Source of the DNA: Sphingobacterium prati
GTDB taxonomy: Bacteria > Bacteroidota > Bacteroidia > Sphingobacteriales > Sphingobacteriaceae
Length of the DNA: 64,000 nucleotides
NCBI RefSeq assembly: GCF_013167215.1
Contig: NZ_JABJWY010000032.1
Location: forward strand, 1 to 64,000
Reading direction: 5' to 3'
Below, piece by piece: positions 1 through 9,563 of the stretch. The position numbers and the translations under genes are program-made. Positions within the stretch are counted from its first letter, which is position 1. The number at the start of each line of letters is the position of its first letter. The notes under the pieces are model-generated. The model saw only the letters and a program-made list of their open reading frames with translations, made no database searches and was not told the DNA's origin.

Positions 1-445
1 AATTGGCAAGAGGCTATAAGCGCCTGTACCCATCAAGTAAATTAGTTCAGTTTAAACAGGTCTTAAGAAAACAATATAAGATTCGGCAGTCCCACCATCT
101 TATCGGCCGTTAGGCTTGCCATCTCAAGCACATCGATTTTTCAAGAGTAAATATAAATCCGGAATTCGTATATGTATCTAATTGATACTCTTTTGAAGAA
201 AAAGACAAGACATTAATAAATTAAACAATCGTTTGTGTAGATTAAGCAAACGATTGCTTTTAAATTTGATTTTTTATTATAAAAAAAGTGTTATATCATT
301 GTTATAGCGATTATGTTCTTTAGTTAGAACCAAGTATAAATCCAAATCCAAACGGATTTTTCTTATTGACTGTTTAGTTTGTTTTAAAATAGGTGATTTT
401 TAGAGGGACCATTTTGGTCCCTTTAAATTTATATGACTTTAAATT
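1..445. other. Left-edge region without a recognisable gene
   Basis: No complete gene is visible here. Short open frames touch the left edge. One plus frame runs to a stop at about 45 and another to about 111, and a minus-strand ATG at 33 opens leftward out of the window. Any of these could be the end of a truncated neighbour, but none is long enough to identify. The right half is very AT-rich and should hold the promoter of the GH109-like gene that starts at 446. I found no exact TAnnTTTG element close to that start. Confidence 0.4.
226..256. repeat. 10-bp perfect inverted repeat, possible terminator or operator
   Basis: The arms CAATCGTTTG (226-235) and CAAACGATTG (247-256) are exact reverse complements around an 11-base centre. 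A T-rich stretch follows on the plus strand. It could be the terminator of a gene left of the window. It could also be a binding site for a dimeric regulator of the downstream exported glycosidase. The sequence alone does not decide. Confidence 0.45.
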
Positions 446-1852
446 ATGGATTCTAGAAGAGATTTTTTAAAAAAGGCGGGGATTTTATCATCATTGGCTG
501 TTTCACTTCCTACTTTAGTTAATGCCAATGCAACAACCGATGGATTTAATATGTGCGGTTATGCTGCGCCCAAAATTGATAAAGTGCGAGTTGCCGTAAT
601 TGGATTGGGAATGCGCGGTCCGGGGGCAGTCGAAAGACTATCTTTTATCGAAGGTTGTGAAATCGTCGCTCTTTGTGACAAACACTCGGAGCGGGTTGAG
701 AAAGCACAAAAGATTCTTACTTCAAAAGGTTTGATAGCCGCAAAATCTTATTTCGGTGAAGACGGCTGGAAGTCATTATTAAAGGAAGAAAAGTTGGATT
801 TGGTGTATATCTGTACTCCATGGGACTACCATGCACCCATGAGTATTGCAGCAATGAAAGCTGGTAATCATGTGGCTTGTGAGGTGCCAATTGCACTGAC
901 AATAAAGGATTGTTGGGAGGTGGTGAAAACATCTGAAGCAACAAAAAAACATTGTATGATGTTAGAGAATTGCTGTTACGATTTCTTTGAGATGTTAACC
1001 TTAAATATGGCACGTCAGGGCTTATTTGGAGAACTAATACACGGTGAGGGTGCTTATATCCATGATTTGTTGGATCTAAATTTCGCAAAGAATGGTTACG
1101 ATCAGATGTGGCGCTTAAGGGAAAATATTAAATATAACGGTAACCTCTATCCAACTCACGGACTTGGACCTGTGGCGCAGTGTTTGGACATTAATCGAGG
1201 AGACAAGATGGATCATCTTGTAGCCATGTCATCCAATGATTTTATGATGGGTGAGAAAGCGAAAGAGCTTGCAGGCAAAGATTCTTTCTTTCAGGAATTC
1301 GCCGGAAAGAAATACCGGGGCAATATGAATACGACGCTTATTCGTACGGCTAAAGGGAAAACAATTATGTTACAGCATGATGTCACTTCACCGCGGCCAT
1401 ATTCGAGGTTACATACATTAAGCGGTACAAAGGGCTTTGCGCAAAAATATCCAACCGAGAATATTGCCTTTGGACATGAATTCATCAAAGAAGAGAAACT
1501 AAAAGAATTGTATGATAAATATACACCTGAATTGGTGAAATATATCGGCGATAAAGCGAAGGAAGTTGGTGGTCACGGGGGAATGGACTTTATGATGGAC
1601 TGGCGCTTAATCGACTGTTTGCGGAACGGATTACCATTGGATCAGGATGTTTACGATGCCGCTTCATGGAGCAGCATCGTTCCATTGAGCTTTGAGTCCG
1701 TTGAAAAGAACTGTAAAACTGTGGCTATACCGGATTTCACAAAAGGCGCCTGGAAAAGTAATAATCCTGTAGACATCACATTAAAGGGTGGTGGTAATAC
1801 ACCTATCCGCTCAAAAAATGCGAAAATAGAAAATGTACAATTGGATGTTTAA
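446..1852 (+). CDS. GH109-like Gfo/Idh/MocA-family protein, Tat-exported
   Basis: This 468-residue protein belongs to the Gfo/Idh/MocA oxidoreductase fold and most resembles the GH109 glycosidases. That family includes alpha-N-acetylgalactosaminidases that cleave by a transient NAD-dependent oxidation. The N-terminus carries a twin-arginine signal (RRDFLK at residues 4-9, then a hydrophobic stretch to about 27), which suggests folded export with bound NAD. A Rossmann motif, VIGLGMRGPG, lies at residues 51-60. The EVP motif near residue 145 is usual for the fold. Length is normal for the group. The exact substrate is not readable, and other members of this fold are plain dehydrogenases. A hairpin terminator follows at 1878, so the next gene may be a separate unit. 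Confidence 0.8.
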   Translation: MDSRRDFLKKAGILSSLAVSLPTLVNANATTDGFNMCGYAAPKIDKVRVAVIGLGMRGPGAVERLSFIEGCEIVALCDKHSERVEKAQKILTSKGLIAAKSYFGEDGWKSLLKEEKLDLVYICTPWDYHAPMSIAAMKAGNHVACEVPIALTIKDCWEVVKTSEATKKHCMMLENCCYDFFEMLTLNMARQGLFGELIHGEGAYIHDLLDLNFAKNGYDQMWRLRENIKYNGNLYPTHGLGPVAQCLDINRGDKMDHLVAMSSNDFMMGEKAKELAGKDSFFQEFAGKKYRGNMNTTLIRTAKGKTIMLQHDVTSPRPYSRLHTLSGTKGFAQKYPTENIAFGHEFIKEEKLKELYDKYTPELVKYIGDKAKEVGGHGGMDFMMDWRLIDCLRNGLPLDQDVYDAASWSSIVPLSFESVEKNCKTVAIPDFTKGAWKSNNPVDITLKGGGNTPIRSKNAKIENVQLDV

Positions 1853-1877
1853 TCTGAGTATCTGAAGTAATAATAGG

Positions 1878-1904
1878 AGGGGAGCATTTTATTGTTCCCC
1901 TTTT
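1878..1904 (+). terminator. Terminator after the GH109-like gene
   Basis: A stem of about 9 bp is built on AGGGGA (1878-1883) and TCCCCT (1896-1901), with one G-U pair and a six-base T-rich loop. A short T run follows. It lies 25 bases after the stop codon and immediately before the next gene, so that gene may need its own promoter. The sequence TATCTTTA at about 1909 resembles a -7 box. Confidence 0.6.
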
Positions 1905-1920
1905 ATGTTTATCTTTAGGT

Positions 1921-2967
1921 ATGTTTATCAATCTGACGCTACTCACCTGTCTATCTCTGTTTTCCACGAAGGATACGCTCGATACGCTCTCATGTTGTGT
2001 TGGGGAAAATATACCCACACGAGCAAGCATGATTAAATCTCAGTTTTCCAAACAAAGCAATTCCGAAGTTGGAAAGATGGTTCTAGTTGAAGGTGGTAAA
2101 TTCCTGATGGGAAGTTTGAATTTCGAAGATAGTAAACCTGTACATCCTGTCGAGCTTCATTCATTTTATATGGATGAACATGAAGTAACAAATGCACAAT
2201 TTACCCAATTTGTAAAAGAAACAGGATATGTGACTGTAGCTGAGCGGAAATTGGACCCGAAGGACTTTCCCGGTGTAGATCCGAATATGCTTGTTCCCGG
2301 ATCTGCGGTATTTTCTAAGCCCAAAGAACTCAATTCATTAAATAATTACCTGATGTGGTGGGATTATGTCCCTGGTGCAAACTGGCAACATCCCGAAGGA
2401 CCGAATAGCTCAATAAAGGACAAAATGAATTATCCCGTTGTTCAGGTTGCCTATGAAGATGCCGCAGCTTATGCGAAATGGGCAGGCAAGCGATTGCCTA
2501 CAGAAGCGGAATGGGAATATGCGGCCAGGGGGCGTAATGATGCAAACGACGACTTGTATTATTGGGGAAAGGACTTGAAGCCTAATGGTAAATGGACCGC
2601 AAATATTTATCAGGGAAAGTTTCCTGTACAAGATTCAAAAGAAGATGGATTTGAGGGGACAGCACCTGTAAAATCATTTCAGGCAAATGCGTTGGGACTG
2701 TATGATATGGAAGGGAATGTGTGGGAATGGTGTGCTGATTTTTATAGACCCGATTATTATCAGCATAGTACAGCCGCTAATCCCAAAGGACCACAAGATT
2801 CTTATGATCCGCAGGAGCCAAATCTTGAAAAACGCGTTCAGCGGGGAGGCTCATTTCTTTGCAATGATCAATATTGCGAAAGGTATAAAGCCGGAAGCAG
2901 AGGAAAAGGGGAAGTCAACAGTCCTACAAATAATGTTGGATTCCGCTGTGTAAAAGATATAAAATAG
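1921..2967 (+). CDS. Formylglycine-generating enzyme (FGE/SUMF1 family)
   Basis: This is a 348-residue member of the FGE-sulfatase (SUMF1) fold. FGE oxidises a cysteine of type I sulfatases to the catalytic formylglycine. Many bacterial SUMF1-fold proteins lack the active-site cysteines. Here both are present, C314 and C319 in GGSFLCNDQYCERY, matching the copper-binding pair of true FGE. Other family landmarks are MGS near residue 60, the RLPTEAEWEYAARG block, GNVWEW, and the GFRC end. The first ~25 residues are hydrophobic and may be a signal peptide. An alternative start is the ATG at 2029. No sulfatase gene is present in the window, so its client must be elsewhere. Confidence 0.85.
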   Translation: MFINLTLLTCLSLFSTKDTLDTLSCCVGENIPTRASMIKSQFSKQSNSEVGKMVLVEGGKFLMGSLNFEDSKPVHPVELHSFYMDEHEVTNAQFTQFVKETGYVTVAERKLDPKDFPGVDPNMLVPGSAVFSKPKELNSLNNYLMWWDYVPGANWQHPEGPNSSIKDKMNYPVVQVAYEDAAAYAKWAGKRLPTEAEWEYAARGRNDANDDLYYWGKDLKPNGKWTANIYQGKFPVQDSKEDGFEGTAPVKSFQANALGLYDMEGNVWEWCADFYRPDYYQHSTAANPKGPQDSYDPQEPNLEKRVQRGGSFLCNDQYCERYKAGSRGKGEVNSPTNNVGFRCVKDIK

Positions 2968-3000
2968 AAAAGGCTTGCAAATGCAAGCCTTTTCTATTTT
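2961..3000. terminator. Bidirectional terminator between FGE and carB
   Basis: A perfect 19-bp inverted repeat (2961-2979 and 2982-3000) has only two unpaired central bases. The GC-rich core is flanked by A-rich and T-rich arms, so it can terminate transcripts from both strands. The stop codon of the FGE gene lies inside the left arm, and the carB stop is 12 bases beyond the right arm. Confidence 0.9.
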
Positions 3001-3011
3001 ATTGAAACGCC

Positions 3012-5831
3012 TTATTGTGCATTCAAAAACATTGATTTTTGATTGTACAATTCTCTGAAATAAGGATCGTGAAGATCTTTGATAAAGCGAATTGCTTCAC
3101 CAGTTGATTTCATTTCAGGGCCTAATTGCTTGTCTACTTCAGGGAATTTATTGAAAGAGAATACAGGTTCTTTAATCGCGTATCCTTTTAGTTTACGTTC
3201 GATTGTAAAGTCTTTCAATTTATTGACACCCAACATGACTTTAGTTGCGATATTGATGTAAGGAACATCATAAGCTTTAGCGATAAAAGGAACTGTACGC
3301 GATGCACGTGGATTAGCCTCGATGACATACACATTTTCACCTTTGACAGCAAACTGAATGTTTAATAGACCTCTTACGTTCAACGCTTTTGCTAGTTTAA
3401 TAGAGTATTCTTCCATTTTGTCCTGAACAGCTTGTGATAGGCCAAATGGAGGCAATACCGCCGATGAGTCACCAGAGTGGATACCTGCAGGCTCGATGTG
3501 TTCCATCATACCAATGATGTGTACATCTTCACCATCACAAATTGAATCTGATTCAGCTTCTTCTGCACGATCCAGGAAGTGGTCGATCAGGATATGGTTT
3601 CCGGGAAGGTTTTTCAACAAGTTGACGACAGCTTTTTCTAAATCTTCATCGTTGATGACAATGCTCATGCCTTGTCCACCCAATACGTAAGAAGGACGAA
3701 CCAATACTGGATAGCCAACTTCGTTTGCAACTTGTAATGCTTCTTCTGCTGAAGTTGCGACACCGTATCTTGGATATGGAATATCGAGTTCTTTCAATAG
3801 ATCAGAGAAACGGCCACGGTCTTCCGCCAAGTCCATATTCTCGAAAGATGTACCGATAATTTTCACGCCAAGTTGCTCTAAGCGCTCAGCCATTTTAAGT
3901 GCTGTTTGTCCACCCAATTGAACGATAACGCCTTCTGGTTTTTCCAATTCGATGATCTCACGTACATGCTCCCAGAATACAGGCTCGAAGTATAATTTAT
4001 CGGCCATGTTGAAGTCTGTAGATACAGTCTCCGGGTTACAGTTCACCATGATCGCTTCATAACCACATTCTTTCGCAGCTAATAAACCATGTACACAGGA
4101 GTAATCAAACTCAATACCTTGACCGATACGGTTTGGACCTGAACCTAAAACGATGATTTTCTTTCTATCTGAAGAAATGGATTCGTTTTCTTCTTCGAAT
4201 GTCGAATAGTAGTATGGCGTCTGCGCAGGGAATTCAGCAGCACAAGTATCTACCATCTTGTAAACACGGTTGATGCCAAGCTCCTTACGACGATCGTAAA
4301 CTTGATCCTCTGTTACATTTCCTAATAACCATGCGATTTGTACATCTGAATACCCTTTTTGTTTTAAGGTCATGAAGAAATCACGAGGGATGTTATTTAA
4401 TTGATAACGACGTAACTCTTGCTCAAGGTGTACTAACTCTTGGATCTGTACTAAGAACCATTTGTCGATACGTGTTGCCTTACGAATTGATTCTAAAGGA
4501 ACACCTAATTCGAATGCATCTTTGATATGAAATAGACGGTCACCGCTTGGATGCTCAAGGCTATCCATGATCTCGTCCAGGTTTCTCCATTGACGGCCAT
4601 CAGCACCTAAGCCAGCGCGGCCGGTCTCCAAGGATTGACATGCTTTCTGTAAAGCTTCGATAAATGTCCGGCCGATTGCCATGACTTCACCTACCGCTTT
4701 CATTTGCAGGCCTAATTCCTTGTTTGCTCCTTTAAATTTATCAAAGTTGAAACGCGGGATTTTCACGATAACGTAATCCAATGTTGGTTCGAAATACGCT
4801 GAAGTTGTTTTCGTGATCTGATTCTGCAACTCATCTAGGTTATATCCGATTGCTAATTTAGCGGCAATTTTTGCAATTGGGTACCCCGTTGCTTTCGATG
4901 CTAAAGCGGATGAGCGAGATACGCGTGGGTTGATTTCGATCGCGATGATTTCTTCATTTTCTGGATTTACAGAGAATTGAACGTTACATCCCCCTGCAAA
5001 TGTACCGATTGAACGCATCATTAAGATCGCTTGATTCCGCATATCTTGATAACATTTGTCCGATAACGTCATTCCTGGTGCAACTGTGATCGAGTCTCCC
5101 GTATGGATACCCATTGGATCGAAATTTTCAATTGTACAGATGATAATGACATTATCGTTGGTATCGCGAAGCAATTCCAACTCAAATTCTTTCCAGCCCA
5201 ATACCGCCTGTTCGACCAAAACTTCGTGTGTTGGTGAAGCATGCAACCCTCTGTTCAAAGCGGCATCGAAATCTTCTTTTCTGTGTACAAATCCACCTCC
5301 TGTACCAGCTAAGGTGTAGGAAGGACGTATAACAAGGGGGTAACCAATTTCTTGTGCTGCTTCTTTACCTTCCAGGAAAGAGTTTGCAATCTTTGAAGTT
5401 GCAACACCCACACCAATATCAACCATTAATTGACGGAATTCTTCACGGTTTTCAGTTTTTTCAATGGCAGCAACATCAACACCGATAACTTTTACGTTGT
5501 ATTTTTCCCAAAGGCCTAGGTTGGAAGCTTCGATACATAAGTTCAAAGCGGTCTGGCCACCCATGGTAGGAAGTACTGCGTCAATGTTATGTTTTTGCAA
5601 TATCTCTTCAATACTTTCGCAAGTTAATGGAAGTAAATAGACATTGTCTGCAACAACTTTGTCCGTCATGATTGTTGCAGGGTTTGAGTTGATGATGGAT
5701 ACTTCAATACCTTCTTCTTTCAATGAAAGGGATGCTTGAGATCCAGAATAATCAAATTCACAAGCTTGACCGATAACGATGGGACCTGATCCGATGATTA
5801 AAACCGACTTAATGGAAGTGTTTCTTGGCAT
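3012..5831 (-). CDS. carB: Carbamoyl-phosphate synthase large subunit, lacking MGS domain
   Basis: This subunit makes carbamoyl phosphate from ammonia, bicarbonate and two ATP, for pyrimidine and arginine synthesis. The 939-residue protein shows both halves of the tandem ATP-grasp arrangement. Each half begins with a dinucleotide-like motif ([17 protein letters not shown] near residue 13; [16 protein letters not shown] near 560). [10 protein letters not shown] and the second-half QLGGQTALK are also clear. It stops soon after the second ATP-grasp domain ([10 protein letters not shown]), about 130 residues short of the E. coli length, so the C-terminal methylglyoxal-synthase-like allosteric domain is missing. 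I recall similarly short CarB proteins in other Bacteroidota. carA is not adjacent. Confidence 0.95.
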   Translation of the reverse strand: MPRNTSIKSVLIIGSGPIVIGQACEFDYSGSQASLSLKEEGIEVSIINSNPATIMTDKVVADNVYLLPLTCESIEEILQKHNIDAVLPTMGGQTALNLCIEASNLGLWEKYNVKVIGVDVAAIEKTENREEFRQLMVDIGVGVATSKIANSFLEGKEAAQEIGYPLVIRPSYTLAGTGGGFVHRKEDFDAALNRGLHASPTHEVLVEQAVLGWKEFELELLRDTNDNVIIICTIENFDPMGIHTGDSITVAPGMTLSDKCYQDMRNQAILMMRSIGTFAGGCNVQFSVNPENEEIIAIEINPRVSRSSALASKATGYPIAKIAAKLAIGYNLDELQNQITKTTSAYFEPTLDYVIVKIPRFNFDKFKGANKELGLQMKAVGEVMAIGRTFIEALQKACQSLETGRAGLGADGRQWRNLDEIMDSLEHPSGDRLFHIKDAFELGVPLESIRKATRIDKWFLVQIQELVHLEQELRRYQLNNIPRDFFMTLKQKGYSDVQIAWLLGNVTEDQVYDRRKELGINRVYKMVDTCAAEFPAQTPYYYSTFEEENESISSDRKKIIVLGSGPNRIGQGIEFDYSCVHGLLAAKECGYEAIMVNCNPETVSTDFNMADKLYFEPVFWEHVREIIELEKPEGVIVQLGGQTALKMAERLEQLGVKIIGTSFENMDLAEDRGRFSDLLKELDIPYPRYGVATSAEEALQVANEVGYPVLVRPSYVLGGQGMSIVINDEDLEKAVVNLLKNLPGNHILIDHFLDRAEEAESDSICDGEDVHIIGMMEHIEPAGIHSGDSSAVLPPFGLSQAVQDKMEEYSIKLAKALNVRGLLNIQFAVKGENVYVIEANPRASRTVPFIAKAYDVPYINIATKVMLGVNKLKDFTIERKLKGYAIKEPVFSFNKFPEVDKQLGPEMKSTGEAIRFIKDLHDPYFRELYNQKSMFLNAQ

Positions 5832-5911
5832 TATATCTAGTTCAAAAAATTAAATTTCCTATTGTAAATCTGAGCAAAGACAATCAAAAATAGCTCATGG
5901 GGAAGGGTCAT

Positions 5912-5940
5912 TCCGACTGCTTTGTCGGAGTGCAAAGTTA
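5912..5940 (-). promoter_or_regulatory. carB promoter box and leader hairpin
   Basis: On the minus strand TAACTTTG (5940-5933) matches the Bacteroidota -7 element TAnnTTTG. I see no good TTTG at the -33 spacing. The predicted transcript start falls almost at the base of a 6-bp hairpin (TCCGAC/GTCGGA, six-base loop, 5929-5912). The leader to the carB start would be about 95 bases. The hairpin could stabilise the 5' end or act in regulation; this is inference. Confidence 0.5.
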
Positions 5941-6089
5941 CATTTTAAATTTTGAAAATTAAGTATTTATTTTAAGAATATTTCAAAATAAATGACTGTT
6001 GTTGTAGAAGTAGGCTCGGAAATCGTAATAATAGTTGGAAAAACGTGAGGAGTAAGTTATCCAACTATTATTGGAAATCATTGTTTATG

Positions 6090-8348
6090 TTAATAAACAA
6101 TGATTTCGTCTGTAAATAAATACCCTTTTTTCGGATTGCTGGCCTTGACCTTTATATACCGTGCCTGTTGCACTTTATCAAGTTTCAATTCAAACCGTTT
6201 GAACGTCAATTTTGATTCGTTGTCGGATACATCGTTTTTCACTGTTCCTATTGAACGGAATGTACGCCCATTGTCAGAAACTAAAACTTCCATTTCCCCA
6301 GGCATATAAACCCCAGGCCCAATCATTTGCATAAAATTCATGGCAACGAGATGGATTTCTTCTCTTCGTTCCAAATCAACGACAACATCAATCGGACTCG
6401 TAAAACCCTGCCATTGGCCATCATGGTAGGAGAGCCCACCCATAATTCCGTTTGTCAATGTTGAATCTTTTTGTGCTGGATATCCAGACCATTGCGTATT
6501 GTAAGTTACTTTTTTACCAATAGCGCGGTGAATATCAATATTAAATGATAATGTAGGACCGATTTTGATAGAATCCTGAAAATATGCGGCATTGATGTGT
6601 CCTGTCGCACTTAGCTCAAATGGGCCGGTATAGGGGGTGGACTGAATCGTAGGCTCACTTCCATCAATGGTATATCGGATCTGATCTGTTTTAAGTTGCT
6701 CTGTTGTAAGCGTAATCTTGTTGTTATTTTTAATCGCATTATAAGAAGCTGTATAAGCTACATTGAAGGAAGGGCGATAATAATTTAGATTTAGCTCCTG
6801 CATTAACTTATAGTGAGATTGTAATCTTCTCTGGAAGTCCGGCCAGCTTTTTGCGTCTTTATTTGTCCAATTGACCTCAGATAAGGCCAGGGCACGTGGA
6901 AATACCATATATTCAACGTGCTCTGTCGTCGGCACATATTCCGTCCAAATATTAGCTTGTGCCCCCAGGATGTGTTTCGCCTTGTCCCCTTGTATCGCGT
7001 TTGGAATAGGGTCATAGGCATACACCTTATCAAGGGTTAGGTATCCGCCAATTGCTTCGGGTTGTGTCCTTGGATCGGTCTGATAAGAATCAAAATACAG
7101 ATGTGAACCGGGAGTCATAATGACATCATGGCCAGCATTTGCTGCATTTATTCCACCGTCTTCGCCGCGCCAGCTCATGACCGTGGCACCTTCAGTCAGG
7201 CCGCCTTGCAAGATTTCGTCCCAGCCGATAAGCTTTCGGCCCTTTGATTGCAGGTATAAATCCATTTGCTTGATGGCATAACTTTGTAATTCATCTACTG
7301 ATTTTAAACCTTCCTTCTGCATCAGTGCTTGGTCTTTTGGACATTTTTCCCAATGTTTCTTTTCAGCTTCGTCCCCGCCAATATGAATGTATTGGGAAGG
7401 GAATATGGTGAGTACTTCATCCAATACGTTTTTTAAGAACTCAAAAGTCTTTTCATTTCCGATGCAAAACTCGCCCTGGCTGTAGGGTTTACCCGAACAG
7501 GAGAGTTCGGGATATACGGCCAGTACTTCTTCCGAGTGTCCGGGCATTTCTATTTCAGGAATGACATTGATGCCTTTTCGGGCAGCGTAGTCTACCAGTT
7601 CGCGGGCTTCTTCCTGTGTATAGAAGCCACCACTTGCATTTGGATTACCCTTTTCTACATATTGACGTCCATTGTTCCACCAATCTTTCCAATGGGCATG
7701 TGTACGCCAGGCTGCCTTTTGTGTTAACTCCGGATACTTTTTAATCTCTAGTCGCCAACCAGCGCCATCGGTCAAATGCCAATGAAAGTTGTTGAACTTA
7801 TAAATGGCCATGATGTCGATATATTTCTTTATGAAAGAAAGTGGCATAAAATGACGGGAAACATCCAAATGAAGCCCACGGTAGGAAAAACGTGGCTCAT
7901 CAATGATTGTCGCAAATGCTATTTGGCTGGGGTCAGTTTGTAGGTAACCCAACTGAATCAAGGTATAGATTCCATTGATGGCCTGCGGCGTATCCCAAGC
8001 TTTAAGCAGAAGACCTTTTTCATCAATTTGAATCGAATAGGCATTTTTGCTCAGGTTGTCTGTATCGACAGCTTTAATAATGCGAAAACCTTCTTTTGGT
8101 GCTTTTTTATTTTTCTTTAGCACCTCAACGGTTAAGCCTTTGATTGCGGGGTGCTCGGTAAACAATTGCGCCGCAGCCTGGAAATCATCGGAAACAATAA
8201 CGGAGAGCTGTGCTGGGATATTATATATTCCGGTAGCTACGGTCACCCTGGATGGCTTGGGAATGATATCAAAATTCGTTTGGGCCTGTGCATTAAAAAA
8301 GCAAGTTCCCCCAAGCAACAAAAGGGATAAGGATTGACTCAATCGCAT
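6090..8348 (-). CDS. Beta-N-acetylhexosaminidase, GH20
   Basis: This 752-residue exported enzyme should remove terminal beta-linked GlcNAc or GalNAc from glycans. A signal peptide ending near AQA (residue ~22) points to the periplasm or cell surface. In order come the GH20b domain (about 25-150), the GH20 barrel (about 153-500) with the catalytic Asp-Glu pair D326-E327 in HIGGDEAEKKHW, a small beta domain near 540-605, and a C-terminal F5/8-type carbohydrate-binding-like domain (about 615-752). The motif GLHLDVSRHF marks the start of the barrel. It appears to be a single-gene unit, between carB and the divergent lipA. Confidence 0.92.
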   Translation of the reverse strand: MRLSQSLSLLLLGGTCFFNAQAQTNFDIIPKPSRVTVATGIYNIPAQLSVIVSDDFQAAAQLFTEHPAIKGLTVEVLKKNKKAPKEGFRIIKAVDTDNLSKNAYSIQIDEKGLLLKAWDTPQAINGIYTLIQLGYLQTDPSQIAFATIIDEPRFSYRGLHLDVSRHFMPLSFIKKYIDIMAIYKFNNFHWHLTDGAGWRLEIKKYPELTQKAAWRTHAHWKDWWNNGRQYVEKGNPNASGGFYTQEEARELVDYAARKGINVIPEIEMPGHSEEVLAVYPELSCSGKPYSQGEFCIGNEKTFEFLKNVLDEVLTIFPSQYIHIGGDEAEKKHWEKCPKDQALMQKEGLKSVDELQSYAIKQMDLYLQSKGRKLIGWDEILQGGLTEGATVMSWRGEDGGINAANAGHDVIMTPGSHLYFDSYQTDPRTQPEAIGGYLTLDKVYAYDPIPNAIQGDKAKHILGAQANIWTEYVPTTEHVEYMVFPRALALSEVNWTNKDAKSWPDFQRRLQSHYKLMQELNLNYYRPSFNVAYTASYNAIKNNNKITLTTEQLKTDQIRYTIDGSEPTIQSTPYTGPFELSATGHINAAYFQDSIKIGPTLSFNIDIHRAIGKKVTYNTQWSGYPAQKDSTLTNGIMGGLSYHDGQWQGFTSPIDVVVDLERREEIHLVAMNFMQMIGPGVYMPGEMEVLVSDNGRTFRSIGTVKNDVSDNESKLTFKRFELKLDKVQQARYIKVKASNPKKGYLFTDEIIVY

Positions 8349-8485
8349 AGTAAAGTATTTAGATCAATAGATAATCAATACAAATATCCTAATTTTTGTT
8401 TCATTATTTATTATTGCTGTCATTCGATAAGCTTTTATGATATAAATCCAACAAATTGCCGGATAGAAATTACATTTTTAATCCT

Positions 8486-8493
8486 TAACTTTG
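8486..8493 (+). promoter_or_regulatory. lipA -7 promoter box
   Basis: TAACTTTG (8486-8493) is an exact TAnnTTTG element. The lipA ATG is only five bases downstream, which places the expected transcript start at or next to the ATG. No convincing -33 TTTG is visible at the usual distance. Confidence 0.6.
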
Positions 8494-8497
8494 TTGT

Positions 8498-9379
8498 ATG
8501 ATTGAACTTCCAGTTATTCCGGCAACTCCTGCACAACGCAAGCCAGATTGGTTGCGTGTCAAATTGCCTGTTGGTAAAGAGTATAGACATGTCAGAAGTC
8601 TTGTAGACGAGCACAAATTGCATACGATTTGTGAGAGTGGAAATTGCCCAAATATGGGTGAATGTTGGGGGGCTGGAACAGCGACCTTTATGATATTAGG
8701 GAATATCTGTACACGTTCATGTTCGTTTTGCGCGGTGGCAACAGGTCGTCCTTTGGCGGTCGATTTGGATGAGCCCAACAGGGTTGCGAATTCAGTGAAG
8801 CTGATGCAGGTAAAACACTGTGTCATCACTTCTGTTGACCGAGATGATCTGAAAGATGGTGGTTCGACAATTTGGGCGGAAACAATTAATGCCATCCGTA
8901 GAGAGAGCCCAGAGACAACTTTGGAGACACTATTACCAGATTTTAAAGGGCAGTGGGACAATCTTGATCGCGTCATTGCTGTTCGTCCGGAGGTTGTATC
9001 ACACAACTTGGAGACTGTACGTCGTCTGACGAGAGAAGTACGTATCCAGGCGAAATATGATCGTTCTTTAGAATGTTTGCGTCGGATTTCGGAAGCAGGT
9101 CTTCGGACAAAGTCAGGTATTATGCTTGGCCTTGGTGAAACGGAAGAAGATGTAATCGAGGCCATGCAGGATTTATATAATGTAGGGGTTCATATTTTGA
9201 CGCTTGGTCAATATTTGCAGCCTACAAAAGCACATCATCCTGTTATTGAATTTGTTACACCTGCTCAATTTGAAAAATATCAAAAAATAGGCTTGGAAAT
9301 GGGCTTCAAATATGTTGAATCTGGGCCGTTGGTACGGTCGTCTTATCATGCTGAGAAGCATTTGTTTGATATGCAATAA
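8498..9379 (+). CDS. lipA: Lipoyl synthase
   Basis: This radical-SAM enzyme inserts two sulfurs into octanoyl groups on E2 and H proteins to form the lipoyl cofactor. The 293-residue sequence has the auxiliary cluster cysteines C45, C50 and C56 ([12 protein letters not shown]). It also has the radical-SAM CxxxCxxC motif (C71, C75, C78 in CTRSCSFC) and the C-terminal RSSYHAEKH signature, whose serine ligates the auxiliary cluster. Length is typical. The start is the only ATG before the conserved N-terminus, and a promoter box ends five bases upstream. No ribosome binding site is visible, so the mRNA is probably leaderless. Confidence 0.97.
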   Translation: MIELPVIPATPAQRKPDWLRVKLPVGKEYRHVRSLVDEHKLHTICESGNCPNMGECWGAGTATFMILGNICTRSCSFCAVATGRPLAVDLDEPNRVANSVKLMQVKHCVITSVDRDDLKDGGSTIWAETINAIRRESPETTLETLLPDFKGQWDNLDRVIAVRPEVVSHNLETVRRLTREVRIQAKYDRSLECLRRISEAGLRTKSGIMLGLGETEEDVIEAMQDLYNVGVHILTLGQYLQPTKAHHPVIEFVTPAQFEKYQKIGLEMGFKYVESGPLVRSSYHAEKHLFDMQ

Positions 9380-9437
9380 TAGTTGTTGAATAACTTGACT
9401 TTGTAGAAAACAGGATCTGTTTTCATATTAACATAAT

Positions 9438-9472
9438 AAAAGCCTGCGTAATTTTTTCACGCAGGCTTTTTT
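9438..9472. terminator. Terminator between lipA and the amidohydrolase gene
   Basis: A 12-bp stem (9438-9449 with 9459-9470) around a nine-base loop is followed by further T residues. The A-rich left arm makes it suitable for the convergent minus-strand gene as well. Confidence 0.9.
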
Positions 9473-9563
9473 ATCGTAATTTTTACTGAACTTTTTTGTT
9501 GAATCTGAATAAGCAAGCAGGAGATAATCTGTGTACTTGTTGCAGGGTAAAAATAACCGGTCC

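Noticed and set aside
717..1088. Minus-strand open frame of 123 codons inside the GH109-like gene
   Set aside because: It is a shadow of the strongly supported plus-strand gene and has no protein-like features.
8485..9165. Minus-strand open frame of 226 codons across lipA
   Set aside because: It is long but fully antisense to lipA, whose cluster-binding motifs are intact; no recognisable domain is present.
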